Shown here: one piece after another, positions 55,206-63,976 of the stretch
Numbering within the stretch: the stretch's first letter is position 1
How the letters are laid out: each line of letters opens with the position of its first letter
NCBI GenBank assembly: GCA_014381985.1
Contig: JACNKP010000058.1
Coordinates: 1 to 64,000, forward strand
Length of the DNA: 64,000 bases
Direction: 5' to 3'
Source of the DNA: SAR92 clade bacterium
GTDB taxonomy: Bacteria > Pseudomonadota > Gammaproteobacteria > Pseudomonadales > Porticoccaceae
Notes under the pieces: model-generated
The model's input: only the letters and a program-made list of their open reading frames with translations
Database searches by the model: none
Told to the model about the DNA's origin: nothing
Translations under genes and position numbers: made by a program

Positions 55206-56678
55206 ATGTCTCTAGACGCGCTATTCCACCTCGACGCAAATAGCGAGCACAGCCTGCAAAAGCAGATTATTGAGCAAATTACCCGCGCCATCGTTAATGG
55301 TAATCTCCTCACCGATCGCCCTTTACCCTCTAGCCGCAATCTATCAAGTCAGCTTAAAGTCGGTCGCAACACGGTTATTCTGGCCTACGAGCGATTAGTT
55401 AGCGACGGCTACTTGATTTCCAAAGAGCGCAGCGGCTACTTTGTTAATCCAGAGATTTTACAAGGCTATGCCCAAGCTCCGACCGAGACTGAATCAGAAA
55501 AAGGCCCCTATCAATCCGACTGGGCAAAGCGGATCAAACTAGAACCCTCTAGGTTTGCCAATATAGAAAAACCCAGGGATTGGCAACGCTACCCCTACCC
55601 CTTTATTTATGGACAAATAGGCACCGACTTATTTCCTTTGAACAACTGGCGTGAATGCTGTCGCGACGCAGTCAGTGTGCAAGCCATTCAGAGTTGGTCG
55701 GTGGATCAGTCTGATACTGATGACCCTCTCTTAATCGAACAAATACAGAAAAGGCTACTGCCTAGACGAGGTGTATGGGCCAATGCAGACGAAATTTTAA
55801 TCACAGTGGGTGCTCAGCACGCGCTCTACTTGCTGGCCGAAGTGCTGTTCGACAAAAACAGCATCATTGGTTTAGAAGACCCCGGTTACGTTGATGTGCG
55901 CAACATAGTATCCCTAGGTAACAGCACGATTAAACCGTTACCGGTCAATCACCAAGGTTTAATTGTTAACAACAATATAAACGACTGTGACTATATCTAC
56001 GTCACTCCCAGTCACCAGTCGCCAACGACCGTCACCATGCCGTTGGAAAATCGTCGAGCCCTACTTGATCAGGCTGCAAGCAACGACATTATCTTGGTGG
56101 AAGACGACTACGAAAGCGAATCTAACTACCAATCTAACCCCCTACCGGCATTAAAAAGTTTAGATGTTAATGATCGCGTGTTGTATATCGGCAGCCTTTC
56201 CAAAACCATATCTGCGGGCCTGAGAATGGGCTATGTGGTTGGGCCCGCTAAACTCATCTCAGAGCTGCGAGCGCTGAGGCGACTAATGTTGCGCCACCCT
56301 GCAGCTAACAATCAACACTCAATGGCTCTATTTTTATCTCGGGGCTATTACGAATCTTTGGTAAAAAATCTACACCGCACCTATCAAGACAGGTTCCAAA
56401 TAATGTCTGAGGAACTTAGTAATATAATGCCGGTATCGGTAGCGACCACTGCATTTGGCGGGTCATCATTTTGGATTGAAGGTCCAAAAACCCTGGATGC
56501 TCGAGTACTTGCCTTGGAAGCTAAAAAGATAGGTATTATTATTGAACCTGGGGACCTGCATTTTTATGGCCCAACGCCCCCTAAGCATTTCTTTAGGTTG
56601 GGTTTTTCTGCCATAAAAACAGAGCACATAAGGCCCGGAATAAAGTTACTTGCAGATCTAATCACCCAGCTAACCTAG
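55206..56678 (+). CDS. tauR: MocR-type (GntR-aminotransferase) regulator, TauR-like
   Basis: This 490-residue transcription factor has an N-terminal GntR-type winged helix (LQKQIIEQITRAIVNGNLL, LPSSRNLSSQLKVGRNTVIL) fused to a class I aminotransferase-like domain. The PLP lysine is Lys333 in LYIGSLSKTISAG, and EDPGYVDVRN and VEDDYESESNY are further cofactor-site segments. In Rhodobacter, TauR of this MocR class activates taurine genes in response to taurine. Position between the tpa and xsc-pta units supports the same role. It starts 17 bp after an inverted repeat. Confidence 0.88.
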   Translation: MSLDALFHLDANSEHSLQKQIIEQITRAIVNGNLLTDRPLPSSRNLSSQLKVGRNTVILAYERLVSDGYLISKERSGYFVNPEILQGYAQAPTETESEKGPYQSDWAKRIKLEPSRFANIEKPRDWQRYPYPFIYGQIGTDLFPLNNWRECCRDAVSVQAIQSWSVDQSDTDDPLLIEQIQKRLLPRRGVWANADEILITVGAQHALYLLAEVLFDKNSIIGLEDPGYVDVRNIVSLGNSTIKPLPVNHQGLIVNNNINDCDYIYVTPSHQSPTTVTMPLENRRALLDQAASNDIILVEDDYESESNYQSNPLPALKSLDVNDRVLYIGSLSKTISAGLRMGYVVGPAKLISELRALRRLMLRHPAANNQHSMALFLSRGYYESLVKNLHRTYQDRFQIMSEELSNIMPVSVATTAFGGSSFWIEGPKTLDARVLALEAKKIGIIIEPGDLHFYGPTPPKHFFRLGFSAIKTEHIRPGIKLLADLITQLT

Positions 56679-56679
56679 G

Positions 56680-56712
56680 CTGGAACAATAGAACGGTATA
56701 AACTGGTTCTAC
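56680..56712 (+). promoter_or_regulatory. Candidate TauR operator upstream of xsc
   Basis: CTGGAACAAT (56680-56689) and CTGGTTCTAC (56703-56712) are two imperfect copies of the TauR-like repeat in the same orientation. They also contain TAGAAC (56689-56694) and GTTCTA (56706-56711) as an inverted repeat. MocR regulators usually bind paired repeats. The second copy nearly matches the site before tpa. Confidence 0.4.
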
Positions 56713-56811
56713 CCTTTATCCGGCCGACTTACTAAGCTACGTCTAGAATTGTGGTGGTTTAATTTTCGGCTTCACAAACAGACACTTTAAAATTTAACAC
56801 AGGGCAATATC

Positions 56812-58575
56812 ATGGCACGTATGACACCTAGCGAAGCATTCGTTGAAACACTAGTGGCCAATGGCGTCACAAAGATTTTTGGCATTATGGGCTCGGCATT
56901 TATGGATGCCATGGATATTTTTGCCCCAGCGGGCATCGAACTCGTTCCAGTAGTCCATGAGCAGGGCGCTGCTCATATGGCCGACGGTTACGCTCGTGCG
57001 TCCGGTGATCACGGCGTCGTCATTGGTCAAAATGGGCCTGGAGTTTCAAACTGTGTCACGGGTATTGCTGCCGCTTTTTGGGCGCACTCCCCGGTCGTTA
57101 TGATTACACCGGAAGCCGGCACTATGAGCATTGGCTTGGGCGGATTTCAAGAAGCGCAGCAGCTTCCTATGTTTCAAGAATTCACCAAATACCAGGGACA
57201 TGTAAACAACCCCAAACGCATTGCGGAGTTTACCGCTCGCTGCTTTGATCGAGCCATGTCAGAAATTGGACCCACACAACTGAACATCCCGCGTGATTTC
57301 TTTTACGGAGATATTGATATAGACATCCCGCAACCACAGCGCTTGGATCGTGGTCCCGGAGGTGAAAAGAGTCTGGGAGAAGCGGCTTATCTATTATCTA
57401 CAGCTAAATTTCCTGTCATGATCTCGGGTGGCGGCGTCGTCATGGCCGATGCTGTTGAAGAATGCAAAGCCCTCGCTGAATTACTTGGCGCACCCGTTGT
57501 TAATAGTTATCAGCACAATGACTCGTTCCCCGCTAGCCACCCTCTATGGTGTGGCCCTTTAGGTTATCAAGGGTCAAAAGCTGGTATGAAGCTCATATCC
57601 AAAGCTGACGTGGTCTTGGTCTTAGGCTCGCGCCTAGGACCTTTTGGCACCCTCCCTCAGTACGAGCTCGAGTATTGGCCTGAAAATGCAAAAATCATTC
57701 AGATTGATGCAGATCACAAAATGTTGGGGCTGGTGAAAAAAATATCTGTCGGTATCTGTGGTGACGCGAAAGCTACTGCGGTTGCTTTAACCGACCGACT
57801 ATCCAAGCTAACACTTGATTGTCAGACGAATCGAGATGAGCGTATCGCTGAGATCACGGCTCAAAAACAGGCGTGGGAAACAGAATTAGACGAGTGGACC
57901 CATGAAAAAGACCCCTACAGCTTAGATATGATTGAAGAGGCTGCTAGCGAAGATGGCGAATGGTTACACCCAAGGCAAGTTCTGCGTGAACTAGAAAATG
58001 CTATGCCAGAAGACGTTATGGTTTCTACCGATATCGGCAACATTAACTCTGTGGCTCACAGCTACCTGCGCTTTGAAAAGCCTCGCAGTTTTTTTGCCCC
58101 TATGAGTTTTGGTAACTGTGGCTATGCCTTACCCACGATCATAGGTGCAAAGGCGGCAGCTCCACACCGACCCGCCATTGCCTATGCTGGTGACGGCGCC
58201 TGGGGTATGAGCATGTCTGAATTAATGACCTCTGTTCGTCACGACATTCCTGTTACAGCCGTGGTATTTCATAATCGTGACTGGGGTGCAGAAAAGAAGA
58301 ACCAAGTTGAGTTCTATGATCGCCGCTTTGTCGCCGCCGAACTGGTTAGCGAAAGCTGGGCTGGTATTGCACAAGCGATGGGTGCAGAAGGCATTATCGT
58401 CGACAAATTGGAAAATGTTGGGCCGGCTCTTAAGAAAGCCATAGACCTACAAATGAATGAAGGTAAAAGCACCGTTATTGAGATTATGTGTACCCGAGAA
58501 CTGGGCGATCCCTTCCGACGTGATGCGTTATCCAAGCCAGTACGTTACCTTGATAAATACAAGGACTACGTTTAG
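56812..58575 (+). CDS. xsc: Sulfoacetaldehyde acetyltransferase
   Basis: Xsc converts sulfoacetaldehyde and phosphate to acetyl phosphate and sulfite using thiamine diphosphate. The 587 residues match the family. The catalytic Glu50 lies in VVHEQGAAHMADGYARASG, with the phosphate-site region QNGPGVSNCVTG after it. The diphosphate-binding motif starts near residue 460 (GDGAWGMSMSEL through VVFHNRDWG). The sequence looks like Xsc, not acetolactate synthase, notably the RDWGAEKKNQVEFYDRRFV segment. It follows tauR and precedes pta by 98 bp on the same strand, as in other taurine clusters. Confidence 0.95.
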   Translation: MARMTPSEAFVETLVANGVTKIFGIMGSAFMDAMDIFAPAGIELVPVVHEQGAAHMADGYARASGDHGVVIGQNGPGVSNCVTGIAAAFWAHSPVVMITPEAGTMSIGLGGFQEAQQLPMFQEFTKYQGHVNNPKRIAEFTARCFDRAMSEIGPTQLNIPRDFFYGDIDIDIPQPQRLDRGPGGEKSLGEAAYLLSTAKFPVMISGGGVVMADAVEECKALAELLGAPVVNSYQHNDSFPASHPLWCGPLGYQGSKAGMKLISKADVVLVLGSRLGPFGTLPQYELEYWPENAKIIQIDADHKMLGLVKKISVGICGDAKATAVALTDRLSKLTLDCQTNRDERIAEITAQKQAWETELDEWTHEKDPYSLDMIEEAASEDGEWLHPRQVLRELENAMPEDVMVSTDIGNINSVAHSYLRFEKPRSFFAPMSFGNCGYALPTIIGAKAAAPHRPAIAYAGDGAWGMSMSELMTSVRHDIPVTAVVFHNRDWGAEKKNQVEFYDRRFVAAELVSESWAGIAQAMGAEGIIVDKLENVGPALKKAIDLQMNEGKSTVIEIMCTRELGDPFRRDALSKPVRYLDKYKDYV

Positions 58576-58673
58576 CGTCAATGAGAAGTACCCTTATCTT
58601 ACTCAGAGTTTACTTGGGGTACACTGACCTCCCGTTTGGGAAACATCTCTATATATTATAAGCTAAGCGCATT

Positions 58674-59678
58674 ATGTCTATATTAAATACAATTATTGAG
58701 AGAGCGAAAACGACTGCAGCTAAACTTGTTTTCGCCGAAGGCCAGGATCCTCGGGTCATCCAAGCGGCTTATAAGATTGTTAATGATGGAATAGCGCAAG
58801 TCACAGTGCTTGGGACTGAGTCAGAAATCACCCAAGCATGTCGCTTAGCGGGCGTAGAAGCATGCAATTTTGATGTGATTGATCCTTTGTCATCTCCCCT
58901 TATTACTGATTTTGCTCGCAATTTCTGTGAGGTACGCAAAGCGCAAGACCTCACCATGGATGCTGCCGCTGACATCATGAAAAACAGGCTGTATTTCGCC
59001 AACATGATGTGTCATCAAGGATTAGTTGATGGCGTCGTCGCAGGAAGTATTGCCTCAACCAGTGATGTGCTTCGCGCCTCGCTGCAGGTAATTGGTACTG
59101 CAAAAGGTATCAAAACGGCGAGTAGCAGCATGCTTTTAGACCTTGCAAGCCCTTCTCCTGCTGGCTACTCATCACTCCTATTTGCCGACTGTGCCGTTAA
59201 TCCCAACCCCGATACCGAGCAATTGGTTGATATAGCCATCGCATCGGCTAATACCTATTACACATTGACCGGTAAAAAGCCCAAGGTTGCCTTTTTATCC
59301 TTTGCAACGCACGGCAGTGCTCAGCACGAATCACTAGGTAAAATCAGACAGGCAGCGGCACTGACCGTATCAAAAGTAGAGGCTGAAGGGCTGGATATTA
59401 TTGTGGGTGGGGAAATTCAGGCCGATGCAGCAATAGTGCCTAACATCGCTGCAAAAAAATGTCCTGATAGTGCATTAAAAGGAGAGGCTAACGTTTTAAT
59501 TTTTCCCGATCTCAACTCGGGTAATATTTCCTACAAACTGGTGCAAAGGCTATCTGACATAGCCGTGTATGGCCCTCTTCTACAGGGTTTAGCAAAGCCG
59601 GTTAATGACTTATCCCGCGGTTGCAGCGCAGAAGATATATACGGAGTCGCCGCCATTACTGCATGCCAGGCAATCTAA
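58674..59678 (+). CDS. pta: Phosphate acetyltransferase
   Basis: Pta turns the acetyl phosphate made by Xsc into acetyl-CoA. The 334 residues are the short PTA_PTB form with no DRTGG or N-terminal regulatory domain. Family segments include AKLVFAEGQDPRVIQAAYKI, GLVDGVVAGSIASTSDVLRA, ASSSMLLDL, KVAFLSFATHGSA and NVLIFPDLNSGNISYKLVQR. A nearby ackA is absent, which fits use of acetyl phosphate for acetyl-CoA, not ATP. No clear ribosome binding site precedes the ATG. The gene ends at a strong terminator. Confidence 0.95.
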   Translation: MSILNTIIERAKTTAAKLVFAEGQDPRVIQAAYKIVNDGIAQVTVLGTESEITQACRLAGVEACNFDVIDPLSSPLITDFARNFCEVRKAQDLTMDAAADIMKNRLYFANMMCHQGLVDGVVAGSIASTSDVLRASLQVIGTAKGIKTASSSMLLDLASPSPAGYSSLLFADCAVNPNPDTEQLVDIAIASANTYYTLTGKKPKVAFLSFATHGSAQHESLGKIRQAAALTVSKVEAEGLDIIVGGEIQADAAIVPNIAAKKCPDSALKGEANVLIFPDLNSGNISYKLVQRLSDIAVYGPLLQGLAKPVNDLSRGCSAEDIYGVAAITACQAI

Positions 59679-59735
59679 TCTAACCACGCATGCCATAATC
59701 AAGATTAAACCGGAAGCGCCTATAAGCTAGCGCTT

Positions 59736-59768
59736 AAAAAAAGGGGAACTTTTAAGTTCCCCTTTTTT
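59736..59768 (+). terminator. Bidirectional terminator between pta and the convergent secreted protein
   Basis: GGGGAACTT (59743-59751) pairs perfectly with AAGTTCCCC (59754-59762) around a two-base loop, and A and T runs extend the stem. It can end both the plus-strand xsc-pta transcript and the minus-strand gene stopping at 59781. Confidence 0.92.
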
Positions 59769-59780
59769 ATTAGGTAAAGC

Positions 59781-60488
59781 CTATTGTTTTGGCCAAGCTT
59801 TAACTGGAACTATTAAAGAAGTATTTAACACCTCTCTCAATTTACCCACTTTTCTAGAAAATTTAGTAAAAGCACGTGATGACGTTAGCGTCGCTTGATT
59901 GGCGGTTAGAGTCTCAAAGTCTGGAGCTCCGATATAAACAAAATGGGAAGCGTCATTGTTACCCAAAAATATTCTGTTTAAACCATAAGAGCTAGTAACT
60001 GTCCCATCAGCAACATTAGCATCCATAAGTTCGGTCCATGCAGCGCCATAAGCAGCTTCATCGCTCACAGACATATCATATTTCATGAACACAGAATCTT
60101 TTCCCCAATCACCAACTTCGATCGCAGGGATGACGGCAAACTGTGTTACTGGGTCAGATCCACTTCCAATTTCTTGAAGCATAGTTGCACCCTCAGGACA
60201 AGACTGCATTAAGGCATCAGCTTTTCTGAAATCCGCCATTTTTTCATAAGATACTATGATGAAATGAGTCGATGCTGCAGAACCATTAATACGTTCATTC
60301 ATCAGGCCAACGTCAGCAGGCAACTGCTTACCACAATCTGAAGCGGCAAATTTATCCATTGCGCCAACAACAACCGCAGGATTTGTCACATTTAAGAAAT
60401 AAAATGCGTGCATTTCATGTTTTCCCTCTCCTTCTGCAAAAACACCCAGGGATAAAAGCGCTGAAAATAATACTAATATTTTTTTCAT
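59781..60488 (-). CDS. Secreted protein with two related alpha/beta domains, function unknown
   Basis: From the ATG at 60488 (MKKILVLFSALLSLGVFAEG) this exported protein has 235 residues; the frame opens at 60500. After the signal peptide two domains of about 100 residues look alike. The first has ADVGLMNERINGSAASTHF followed by an FRKADALMQS helix. The second has VTSSYGLNRIFLGNNDASHF followed by a TLTANQATLTS helix. The pattern suggests a duplicated dimeric alpha/beta-barrel (ferredoxin-like) fold. I do not recognise a named family. It is convergent with pta and shares its terminator. Confidence 0.8.
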   Translation of the reverse strand: MKKILVLFSALLSLGVFAEGEGKHEMHAFYFLNVTNPAVVVGAMDKFAASDCGKQLPADVGLMNERINGSAASTHFIIVSYEKMADFRKADALMQSCPEGATMLQEIGSGSDPVTQFAVIPAIEVGDWGKDSVFMKYDMSVSDEAAYGAAWTELMDANVADGTVTSSYGLNRIFLGNNDASHFVYIGAPDFETLTANQATLTSSRAFTKFSRKVGKLREVLNTSLIVPVKAWPKQ

Positions 60489-60671
60489 TTTTTTCACCAT
60501 AACGTTTTAAGAACTTTCAATATGTAACAATTATTCACTAATGGGAAGAAAAATATTAGTGCTCACACTTATCTTAGGCTTCGGTCTAAAGGAGAATTTG
60601 TTATGCCAGGGTTGCTAACAAGCCCGCTTGGCGTCATCTTTAAAATATACCTAGTTACAATGCTATTTGAG

Positions 60672-61451
60672 CTAGTTTGATAAAAACACCGTCTGCTGAA
60701 CATAGGTATTTTGCTCAACCGAAGCCAACAAGAAATGTGCTACATCGGCTCGGGAGATACTGCCTGAAACAAGACCATCTGTTTTGTCGAGCACTCGGTA
60801 AGCTTTTTCGCTGGCTTCATCAACTAGGAATCCTGGTCTAACGATAGTCCATTGTGAGTCGCTGCTTTTAAGAATTTTTTCCTGACGCGTTTTGTCTGCG
60901 TAATCTGTTTTGAGTAATAGGGGATTGAGAATACGATCATAGAAGATTCCGCCGTGACCTTTGCTGTCTCCAGCACCAATGCCTGTAACCGTAACAATAC
61001 GGTTTGTGCCTGCATCTTTGCCTGCGGCTAATACATTTTTAATACCTTGAGAATAGACTGTGACGTCATTACTACTAGGTTTTAAACCAATGGTGCTAAT
61101 AATAGCGCTCTTGCCACCGACTAAGTTATTGAACGTGTTACTGTCAGTGATATCACCCTTAAGATTATTCAAATTATCATGCTCAATCGGCATTCTTTCA
61201 GGTCTGCGAGTAATCGACGTAACAAGGTGCCCTCTTGCTAGGGCCAACTTAGTTGTTTCAAGACCTATTCCAGACGTGCCTCCAAAAATCAAGATATTCA
61301 GCTGTTTATGCTCAGCAGCTAATAGCGGCGAAGCACTCCCTGCGTATACAATAGGTTGTCCATTGACCGTGCCTTTACCACCCATTTGTAGCGCTAAGAA
61401 GCCGACGACGGCAATTAAAATAGCAATGCCCAATAACAAGCGTTTAATCAT
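60672..61451 (-). CDS. NAD(P)-binding atypical short-chain reductase, membrane-anchored
   Basis: From the ATG at 61451 (MIKRLLLGIAILIAVVGFLA) with AGGAAAT upstream the protein has 259 residues; the open frame extends to 61562 without a credible start. An N-terminal hydrophobic segment (about 4-23) is a signal anchor or signal peptide. A Rossmann NAD(P)-binding loop FGGTSGIG lies at residues 56-63, followed by an NmrA/SDR_a5-like fold (LKGDITDSNTFNNLVGGK, WTIVRPGFLVDE, ISRADVAHFLLAS). No catalytic YxxxK is obvious. Such proteins act as redox sensors, isomerases or epimerases; function is not determined. Confidence 0.83.
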   Translation of the reverse strand: MIKRLLLGIAILIAVVGFLALQMGGKGTVNGQPIVYAGSASPLLAAEHKQLNILIFGGTSGIGLETTKLALARGHLVTSITRRPERMPIEHDNLNNLKGDITDSNTFNNLVGGKSAIISTIGLKPSSNDVTVYSQGIKNVLAAGKDAGTNRIVTVTGIGAGDSKGHGGIFYDRILNPLLLKTDYADKTRQEKILKSSDSQWTIVRPGFLVDEASEKAYRVLDKTDGLVSGSISRADVAHFLLASVEQNTYVQQTVFLSN

Positions 61452-61524
61452 GGTTATAATTTCCTGTTGATTATTTGAAGTTGCAGAAATGCTATGTTGG
61501 TATAACACTGCACAATCATAATAC

Positions 61525-61551
61525 AAAAAAAAACCTGATTTCTCAGGTTTT
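61525..61551 (-). terminator. Minus-strand hairpin terminator upstream of the SDR gene
   Basis: On the minus strand AAAACCTGA and TCAGGTTTT flank a four-base GAAA loop and are followed by about nine T. It points with the SDR gene and lies about 75 bp before its start, while no minus-strand gene is visible upstream to be terminated. It could be a leader attenuator or the end of a small RNA. Confidence 0.7.
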
Positions 61552-61789
61552 TGCAAAAGCAAATAAATGTATATGTTCAGGGGAGAATATGTACATTACT
61601 TAAGACAACTCTACGCACAAAAGTTCCATTTAAATGACAAAAGAGTATAACTACGTTGAATTTTCTTCCATGCCTATTATTTCACACCCTATATAGCCCC
61701 TAGTTTTTAATCCCTTTAGAATCTATAGTTAAGCCCATTCGAAATGTAAAAACAGCAACAGATCAAATGATAATGAAAGGTCAAAAAGT

Positions 61790-63151
61790 ATGACAACCAT
61801 TAGCGAAGCAGCTCGAGAAACTCCTATTATTCACCATACCGAGGTATTGGTTGTCGGCAGTGGCCCAGGAGGGCTAGCCGCCGCTATTGCTTCTGCCAGA
61901 GCAGGTGTCCAGACCACCCTTCTTGAACGCTATGGTTGTTTTGGCGGCAACCTTACGCAAGTGGGCGTCGAAGGCTTTGCGTGGTACCGACATGACAACA
62001 CCGTAGACAGTGAAGGTATCGGCGTAGAATTTGAACAACGTGCAAAATCTATGGGCGCTGCGACACCTGAGCCTCAATCAAATAGTCACGCCATAGATGG
62101 CGAAGCCTTTAAATATGTCGCAGATGTCTTGGTCGAAGAATCCGGCATTACACCAATGCTACATAGAACAATGGTCGCACCTATTGTCGAAGGTGGCGTC
62201 ATTAAAGGCGTTATTGTCGAGAGCAAAGCTGGGAGAGAGGCAATATTAGCTCGGCGTGTTATCGATGCTACAGGTGATGCCGATATTGCTCATAGGTCAG
62301 GCGCCATAGTGCACAAAACGCCGGTCGAAGAAATGATGGCTGCGTCTGTTATGTTTTCAATGAATGGCGTTGATAAAAGGCGCTTTATAGAGGACGTTAA
62401 AGCAGACCCGCATACCTACAGTGACTGGTGCGGGCCAGACTGGGCCATGGAAACTTCAGGCAAAGAAGACGCACTATTTTCGCCTTACTTGAAGAAACCG
62501 TTTGAGAAGGCCATTAAATCAGGACTAATACCAGAGAATCTAAACACGATTACTGGAACCTGGGGCGCCATTACCGATCAAGGTGATCTAACCTATTTAA
62601 ATTTGATTCATTTAGCAGGCCTGGATGCCACTAATCCAGACCACCTTACCAAAGGTGAGATGGAGGGCCGACGACAGGCTATGTTGGCTATAAAAGCCCT
62701 CAAACAATTTAACCCAGGCTGCGAGAATGCCAAATTGAGAAATTTCGGCATGACTCTTGGTGTCCGCGACACGCGGAAAATTGATGCTGTTTATAATATG
62801 ACCGCCCAGGATGTTCGTCAGCAAGGGAAATTTGACGATAGTATTGGTATCTTTCCAGAATTTATCGATGGCTATGGCATCCTCATTTTACCCACGACGG
62901 GTCGTTACTTTCAGCTGCCCTACCGTGCAATGCTGCCGAAAGGTGTTCGCCATCTTTTAGTGACGGGACGCAGCACCGGTGGCGATCGTGATTCTCATGC
63001 AGCGGTGCGTAATATGATGTGTTGCGCCGTCAATGGCCAGGGTGCTGGGGTTGCGGCGGCTATTTCTGTGCAGACAGGTGTTGATGTTGCAGATGTTGAC
63101 ATCAAGTTAGTACAAAAAAAATTACTCGAGCAAGGCGCACGAATTCATTAA
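61790..63151 (+). CDS. FAD-dependent oxidoreductase (FAD_oxidored family)
   Basis: This 453-residue flavoenzyme has the dinucleotide-binding motif VVGSGPGGLAAAIASARAG at residues 21-39 and the typical LLERYGCFGGNLTQVGVEGF segment. A second motif RRVIDATGDADIAHRSGA and the C-terminal FAD contact VTGRSTGGDRDSHAAVRNMM follow. It matches the PF12831-type family, whose substrates are mostly unknown. There is no signal peptide. It stands alone, divergent from the SDR gene, with a 136-bp gap to the next gene. Confidence 0.88.
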   Translation: MTTISEAARETPIIHHTEVLVVGSGPGGLAAAIASARAGVQTTLLERYGCFGGNLTQVGVEGFAWYRHDNTVDSEGIGVEFEQRAKSMGAATPEPQSNSHAIDGEAFKYVADVLVEESGITPMLHRTMVAPIVEGGVIKGVIVESKAGREAILARRVIDATGDADIAHRSGAIVHKTPVEEMMAASVMFSMNGVDKRRFIEDVKADPHTYSDWCGPDWAMETSGKEDALFSPYLKKPFEKAIKSGLIPENLNTITGTWGAITDQGDLTYLNLIHLAGLDATNPDHLTKGEMEGRRQAMLAIKALKQFNPGCENAKLRNFGMTLGVRDTRKIDAVYNMTAQDVRQQGKFDDSIGIFPEFIDGYGILILPTTGRYFQLPYRAMLPKGVRHLLVTGRSTGGDRDSHAAVRNMMCCAVNGQGAGVAAAISVQTGVDVADVDIKLVQKKLLEQGARIH

Positions 63152-63287
63152 AGTATTGTGAAGTCTACGATAAGTTCTTGGTTTACATAGGCATTGATAA
63201 TCTGGCATAGTCTTGAGTGCGCTAGGTTTATAACCTACAATTTATTAATAACTTATTAATAATTTATTGAAAATAAAGGGGTAATTT

Positions 63288-63893
63288 ATGTATTTACGAT
63301 CAATTGTTTTTTTATCGTTGAGTTTTGTCGCTTCATTTAATCTGTATGCCAGTGGACCTGAAGGTTCTCACGCGTCTAACGAGTGGCAAATTTGGGCTTA
63401 TTCAAAAGCCGCCCCATCATTTTTAGGGAATTTTGCTTCCGTAGTCTCAGGGACTGGTGAGGTCATTAGAGAAGGCGTTAATGGTTGGACATGCACCGCG
63501 ACGAAACCGATGCCTGAAGATGGCTTTTCTACACCACATCATGCCTTTGCCCTGTGCGCAGATGATGAGGGGTTTAAGTGGGCTTCTGCATATATGGGTG
63601 GCACAACACCTGATATGGAACGAGATGCCTACATTTGGATGCTGCATGGCGATACCGGTGAAGACAACTGGACACCAGGTGGCGATAAGGGTATGGCAAT
63701 GAAGCATGACCACTGGATCGAATCAGGGCCTCACCTCATGTTAATGCCAAGAAACCCAGAAACGATAGCGGCATTCTCAACCGACTTTACTACAGGTGCC
63801 CCCTACCAAATGTTTAAAGGCAGCCCCTACGCCCATCTAATGATTCCCTTTGAAGGCTATTATGATTATCAGCCAGAATCAGCACCTAAATAG
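63288..63893 (+). CDS. Secreted protein of unknown function
   Basis: This 201-residue protein has a signal peptide (LRSIVFLSLSFVASFNLYAS). The mature part is rich in Trp, His and Met (for example ASNEWQIWAYSKAAPSF, ERDAYIWMLHGDTGEDNW, HDHWIESGPHLMLMPRNP) and ends with PYAHLMIPFEGYYDY. I recall similar uncharacterised proteins in proteobacteria but no named function. The two cysteines (Cys69 and the one in FALCADDEG) could form a disulfide. A terminator follows about 50 bp downstream. Confidence 0.75.
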   Translation: MYLRSIVFLSLSFVASFNLYASGPEGSHASNEWQIWAYSKAAPSFLGNFASVVSGTGEVIREGVNGWTCTATKPMPEDGFSTPHHAFALCADDEGFKWASAYMGGTTPDMERDAYIWMLHGDTGEDNWTPGGDKGMAMKHDHWIESGPHLMLMPRNPETIAAFSTDFTTGAPYQMFKGSPYAHLMIPFEGYYDYQPESAPK

Positions 63894-63943
63894 TAAATCA
63901 TCTAAAGGCCTGGTGATCTCAGCCAGCTGGTCTTTTACTTTTC

Positions 63944-63976
63944 ACCCCTGTGACTCTTTACGATCAGGGGTTTTTT
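63944..63976 (+). terminator. Rho-independent terminator at the right end
   Basis: ACCCCTG (63944-63950) pairs with CAGGGGT (63965-63971) around a 14-base loop and is followed by a run of T. It probably ends the transcript of the secreted protein. The last bases of the window hold no further gene that I can see. Confidence 0.7.

Noticed and set aside
56812-58575. Annotation as acetolactate synthase large subunit
   Set aside because: The ThDP fold is shared, but the sequence around the cofactor site and the pta/tauR/tpa context fit Xsc; no small subunit gene is near.
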